Below, piece by piece: positions 60,922 to 64,000 of a stretch of DNA of 64,000 nt. Source of the DNA: Mugil cephalus (Eukaryota; Chordata; Actinopteri; Mugiliformes; Mugilidae); assembly GCF_022458985.1 (NCBI RefSeq), contig NC_061781.1:20981001-21045000 (forward strand). Reading direction: 5' to 3'. The notes below the pieces were generated by a model that saw nothing but the letters and a program-made list of their open reading frames with translations, searched no databases and was not told where the DNA came from. Made by a program: the position numbers and the translations under genes. Position 1 is the stretch's first letter. Each line of letters opens with the position of its first letter.

Positions 60922-61183
60922 ATGGAGGAAATTTATGTCAGTGTTGAACAAGTTGAACCCTTCAACCCAAAACCTTCAACAAATCACACAGGTAAGGATG
61001 AATTTATAGAGAGTTATGTGATGCTTTTTAATTTTCACTGTTGGAGATGTTATTGGTTTCATTGTTGTTTTCTCTGTTCAGGTCCAATGAGCTCTGAGAA
61101 GAGTTCATATTTAGGTGTTACCATCTTTCTGGGACTGCTCAGTGTTTTCCTGTTGGTTGGACTCATCATCATTGGTGTCCTCT

Positions 61184-62873
61184 GTGAGTCTGCTTTCTTC
61201 ATCTCTAATAATTCTTTAAACTTTTTGATAGGGACATACACAGGCATCATGTGGTCGAAAAGACATTTAAAAAAGGGAACCGGACATGTAGAATTTTTTG
61301 AGAAGAGGTATCATCGCTCATCCGAGTGGCTTCTTCTGTTCTGCATTTACTTTCACAAATCCAGTTTAAGGAACTAACGATAACATAAGACATGTCTTTA
61401 TTAATCCCACAATGGGGAAATTCTCATTTTTAACAGCAATCACACTGACAGTGCACAAAGTGCAGATATGGGTAGACTATGTACCAAAAAATAAAAATAA
61501 AATAAGAATACAGAGATTATAAAAAATTGGAAAGATACTGTATATTACAAACAAGCAATGCCTCCAAACTCTCAGTCTTTTCAGTCTTAAAGTGGATGAA
61601 TAGTTATTTCCATGAATAGTTATGTGTTTTACCAAAGGGTTTATCTGACATGCTGTCCTTTCTTCAGTTGTCTTCTTTAATATTATTTTTGTCTCATTTG
61701 TTGGTCTTCGAAACATTCAGAAGGAAAATAATCCTTGTTTTAACCCATTATTCTAGGGAGGCAATGCAACGCGTGCCTCCTATATTGCTCTCCACTGTGT
61801 TTATTATTCCGTTTCTTCTTACGCAAAAAATTCACTGGCTAACTCGACCCAGAGTTTTGAAGCAATGTGGACAATATTATATTAAAACGTGCATCTCGAT
61901 CAGGAGCAGTGTGAGAATACAATAAAGTGAGAGATTTTTCCCATAAAAGTAATGGAGAGAACCCAAACATTCCAAAATCTACTCACTCACTTTGCACAAA
62001 GATTACTTGACCTTGCTTTGGAGGAGAAAAATCATTAAACGTTTGTAGGTGGCACGACAAGTGTGGCTTTTCCACAAAACAGCGTTGCGACATCCGCTAA
62101 GGTTTGGGTGTGATCACTGTTTATGTTCACATTTTTTGAGGTACAGAGATAAAAACGACATAAAACCATAGGAATTTTTGTTGGCTTTCCGATGGTGTGG
62201 CTCTGATTCCCGTAGGACCTACGGTTTGGACTCCAGGCTCAGCCGAGCGAGGAGTGCGCCGAGCAGTTTTTGAACTTTTCCCCATTCATGTGTACGCAAT
62301 AATTCGCTGCCATTCTCTGGGAAAATTCCAAGTGCATGCTCTTCTCTCTCTCGTCACAGCAGCCACAGTTTTCACTGTACATGTGTAGAAGAAACATTAA
62401 AACGAAGAGGGCCCTCGACTGTCGCTCATTTTCCTTGTACGACCGGCCATTGAGATATAAGCAGTTGTTCAGAGGTCAAAACCTAAGGTAGAGTATCTGT
62501 ACCTAGCCCTCCAGTGCTTAGAGACAACAGCTGCTGACCCTCGTAGCCATGGCAACCTTAATGAGCCACACGCACGCAAAAGATTATGACCCCTTCAGAC
62601 ATTAACAGCAATGGAGAAAGAGGTAAGATCTGACATTTGCAGCATTAAATAAGGAGAGGGCGTTTCATTAACACCACAGCTGTAAACCTGGTGGCTATAT
62701 CGACACGATGCTGAATCAACTGGACGGCCCAAACATTATGACCAACCTTAGACATTAACAGCAATGGAGAAGGAGGCCAGATCTCACTCCATTAACCCCC
62801 CACTGCAGTGTATGACCCCTTGCAAGAACTCTGTTAAAACATTTGGTAGGTAGTAGGATGGGGAGCCTTATTA
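61184..62873. other. Repeat-rich interior of lectin E
   Basis: Contains a LINE-tail-like ACAATGGGGAAATTCTCAT near 61,410 and a short direct repeat at 62,598-62,632 and 62,752-62,787 (GACATTAACAGCAATGGAGA). No neck or lectin exon seen. Confidence 0.45.
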
Positions 62874-63386
62874 ATGTTTATTTTTTCTGTTTTGCGAAAA
62901 ACAGAAGTGAATGTTCCTGTGAAGACACCACAACATTGTTTGGTTTTATCATGTTTATCTCCCGTTAACAGCTTTGGTGGTTCAGTCCAATGTTGCTATA
63001 AAACTAAACACAGCCACACTTCTGCTTTTGAGTTTAGATATTTCAAGGACCGCATTAGTGTTGCAAGTATTATTAAATCACTGAATCATGAATTACAAAA
63101 AGAACTGCAATTAATTGATGGAAATAGAGTAAATGAAATCTTTTTCATTTACATTAGTTCCAGTTTATATTTTTCCACTGATCATCTTTGTCACGTGAAG
63201 TTGATGCTCAGGTGGTCAGTCCCTCAGTTTGAGAGCCACGGGAATAATCATGTCTTCATTTATGAACACTATTACGACCCCTTCTTTTCTGCCATTTGTG
63301 GCTCACTTTATCACATCCTGCAGAAGCCGGCATTTTCACCACAGATACGTACGACTAACCACACCGGATTTACAGGTCCTGAATAA
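62874..63386 (+). other. Unexplained 170-codon open frame
   Basis: An open frame from ATG to TGA or TAA with no similarity I recognise, in the place of the missing first lectin exon of E. Its last codons run into conserved lectin intron sequence, which argues against a real gene end there. Probably fortuitous, or part of an inserted element. Confidence 0.25.
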
Positions 63387-63689
63387 CTAGAAGCCTGTCT
63401 GACTACAGACATGTTCATGATAGTTTACAATATTAAACACTTGTTCCATCTGGATGGAGTTAAATTATATTTATGATATAATTAGGCTTCTTTTATAGTT
63501 TAGAATATTTTGAATGGCAGTCAAAGGTAAAACATGTTTTTCTACCTGCTGAACAGACGTCAGTCTTTTCATTCATTCGCTTCATCAAGAAAGATACTTG
63601 GATTGGTTTGAACGACATAGCAGAGGAAGGGACCTGGAAATGGATTGATGGGACTCCAATGACTCTGAAGTAAGTCTTCATTTCAGTTC

Positions 63690-63960
63690 AGTATTGACAT
63701 CAAAATGTACATTTGTACACTTGTCTCAATGGCAAATATTGCCATACAGAAATAATGTTGTTGCTGGACTTATACATCAGTGAACACTCGAACTTCAGCC
63801 ACATGGGGGCAGAAGAACTTGATTTCTGTGTTTGACCTATCGACTGTAAAAAGATGGAGGTGGAACTATTCCTCAAAAGTACAACAGAATGCCCTTTATT
63901 GTCATTATATAGTGTACAACAAGTATTTCTAAAACAGTGCAAAGAAGGTACTATATTAGT
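63690..63960. repeat. Copy of the block at 47,891-48,150
   Basis: Starts in the intron after the lectin E exon and includes TTTATTGTCATTATATAGTG, a common fish repeat tail. No final lectin exon is present before the window ends. Confidence 0.6.
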
Positions 63961-64000
63961 TACAAGATATGCAGCTAAAGTTAAAATACAAATACCAAAA

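Larger units (their letters stand above)
60922..63669 (+). pseudogene. Lectin receptor E, incomplete
   Basis: Intact exon 1 (60922-60991, tail EEIYVSVEQVEP) and intact 102-base transmembrane exon (61082-61183, [20 protein letters not shown] onward) are followed by normal donors. A lectin exon with intact splice sites lies at 63557-63669 (113 bases, three codons longer than its relatives, DTWIGLNDIAEEGTWKWIDG). No neck exon and no first lectin exon are found between 61,184 and 63,556. Sequence at 63,379-63,420 matches the start of the intron that normally follows the first lectin exon, but the exon itself is replaced by unrelated DNA. The final lectin exon is not found before the window ends. 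Exon 1 in the tail has YVSV, lacking the YxN asparagine. It is probably a pseudogene, unless missing exons lie outside or remain unrecognised. Confidence 0.7.

Overview
The window is nuclear DNA of a bony fish, most likely a percomorph teleost. Genes are split by GT-AG introns, there is no operon structure, and the spaces between genes are full of fish-type Tc1/mariner, hAT, piggyBac, LINE and ERV debris and CA, TA and CATA microsatellites. Proteins were recognised by comparing spliced translations with remembered family members; no database search was run.

Region 1 (1-13,590): the 3' part of sestd1 on the plus strand, 14 coding exons in one frame plus a 1.8 kb 3' UTR. Region 2 (13,850-16,950): dnajc15, complete, six exons on the minus strand, tail-to-tail with sestd1. 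Region 3 (17,250-18,550): a decayed Ty3/gypsy fragment and other repeats.

Region 4 (18,550 to the end): an expanded cluster of type II membrane C-type lectin receptors (teleost CD209/KLR-like). I call the members A to E. A (18,950-21,334, +), B (31,866-35,507, -), C (42,673-45,963, -) and D (52,295-56,069, -) splice into intact reading frames of 266, 269, 249 and 253 residues. Each has a short cytoplasmic exon, a transmembrane exon, a coiled-coil neck and a lectin domain on three exons. P1 (26,262-28,454, -) is a broken, inverted copy of A. E (60,922 onward, +) has lost its neck and first lectin exon. Isolated transmembrane, neck and promoter pieces lie between. B, C and D sit in a tandem unit of about 10 kb that also carries a LINE fragment, a shared spacer and an intronic Tc1 element. 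A, with P1, and E are in inverted orientation.

The most interesting content is how this family is being reshuffled. D joins an A-type 5' half to a C-type 3' half at a junction that can be placed to within a few bases. A carries a B-type neck exon. The neck contains a 42-bp coding repeat whose number differs between genes. B, C and D keep a galactose-type QPD calcium motif, which is QLD in A. The YxN motif in the tail is lost in D and E. A GGAAGTCAC(A/G)TG-like box lies 84-131 bases before every start codon and before one promoter that has no gene. Shared and private transposon insertions date the duplications.
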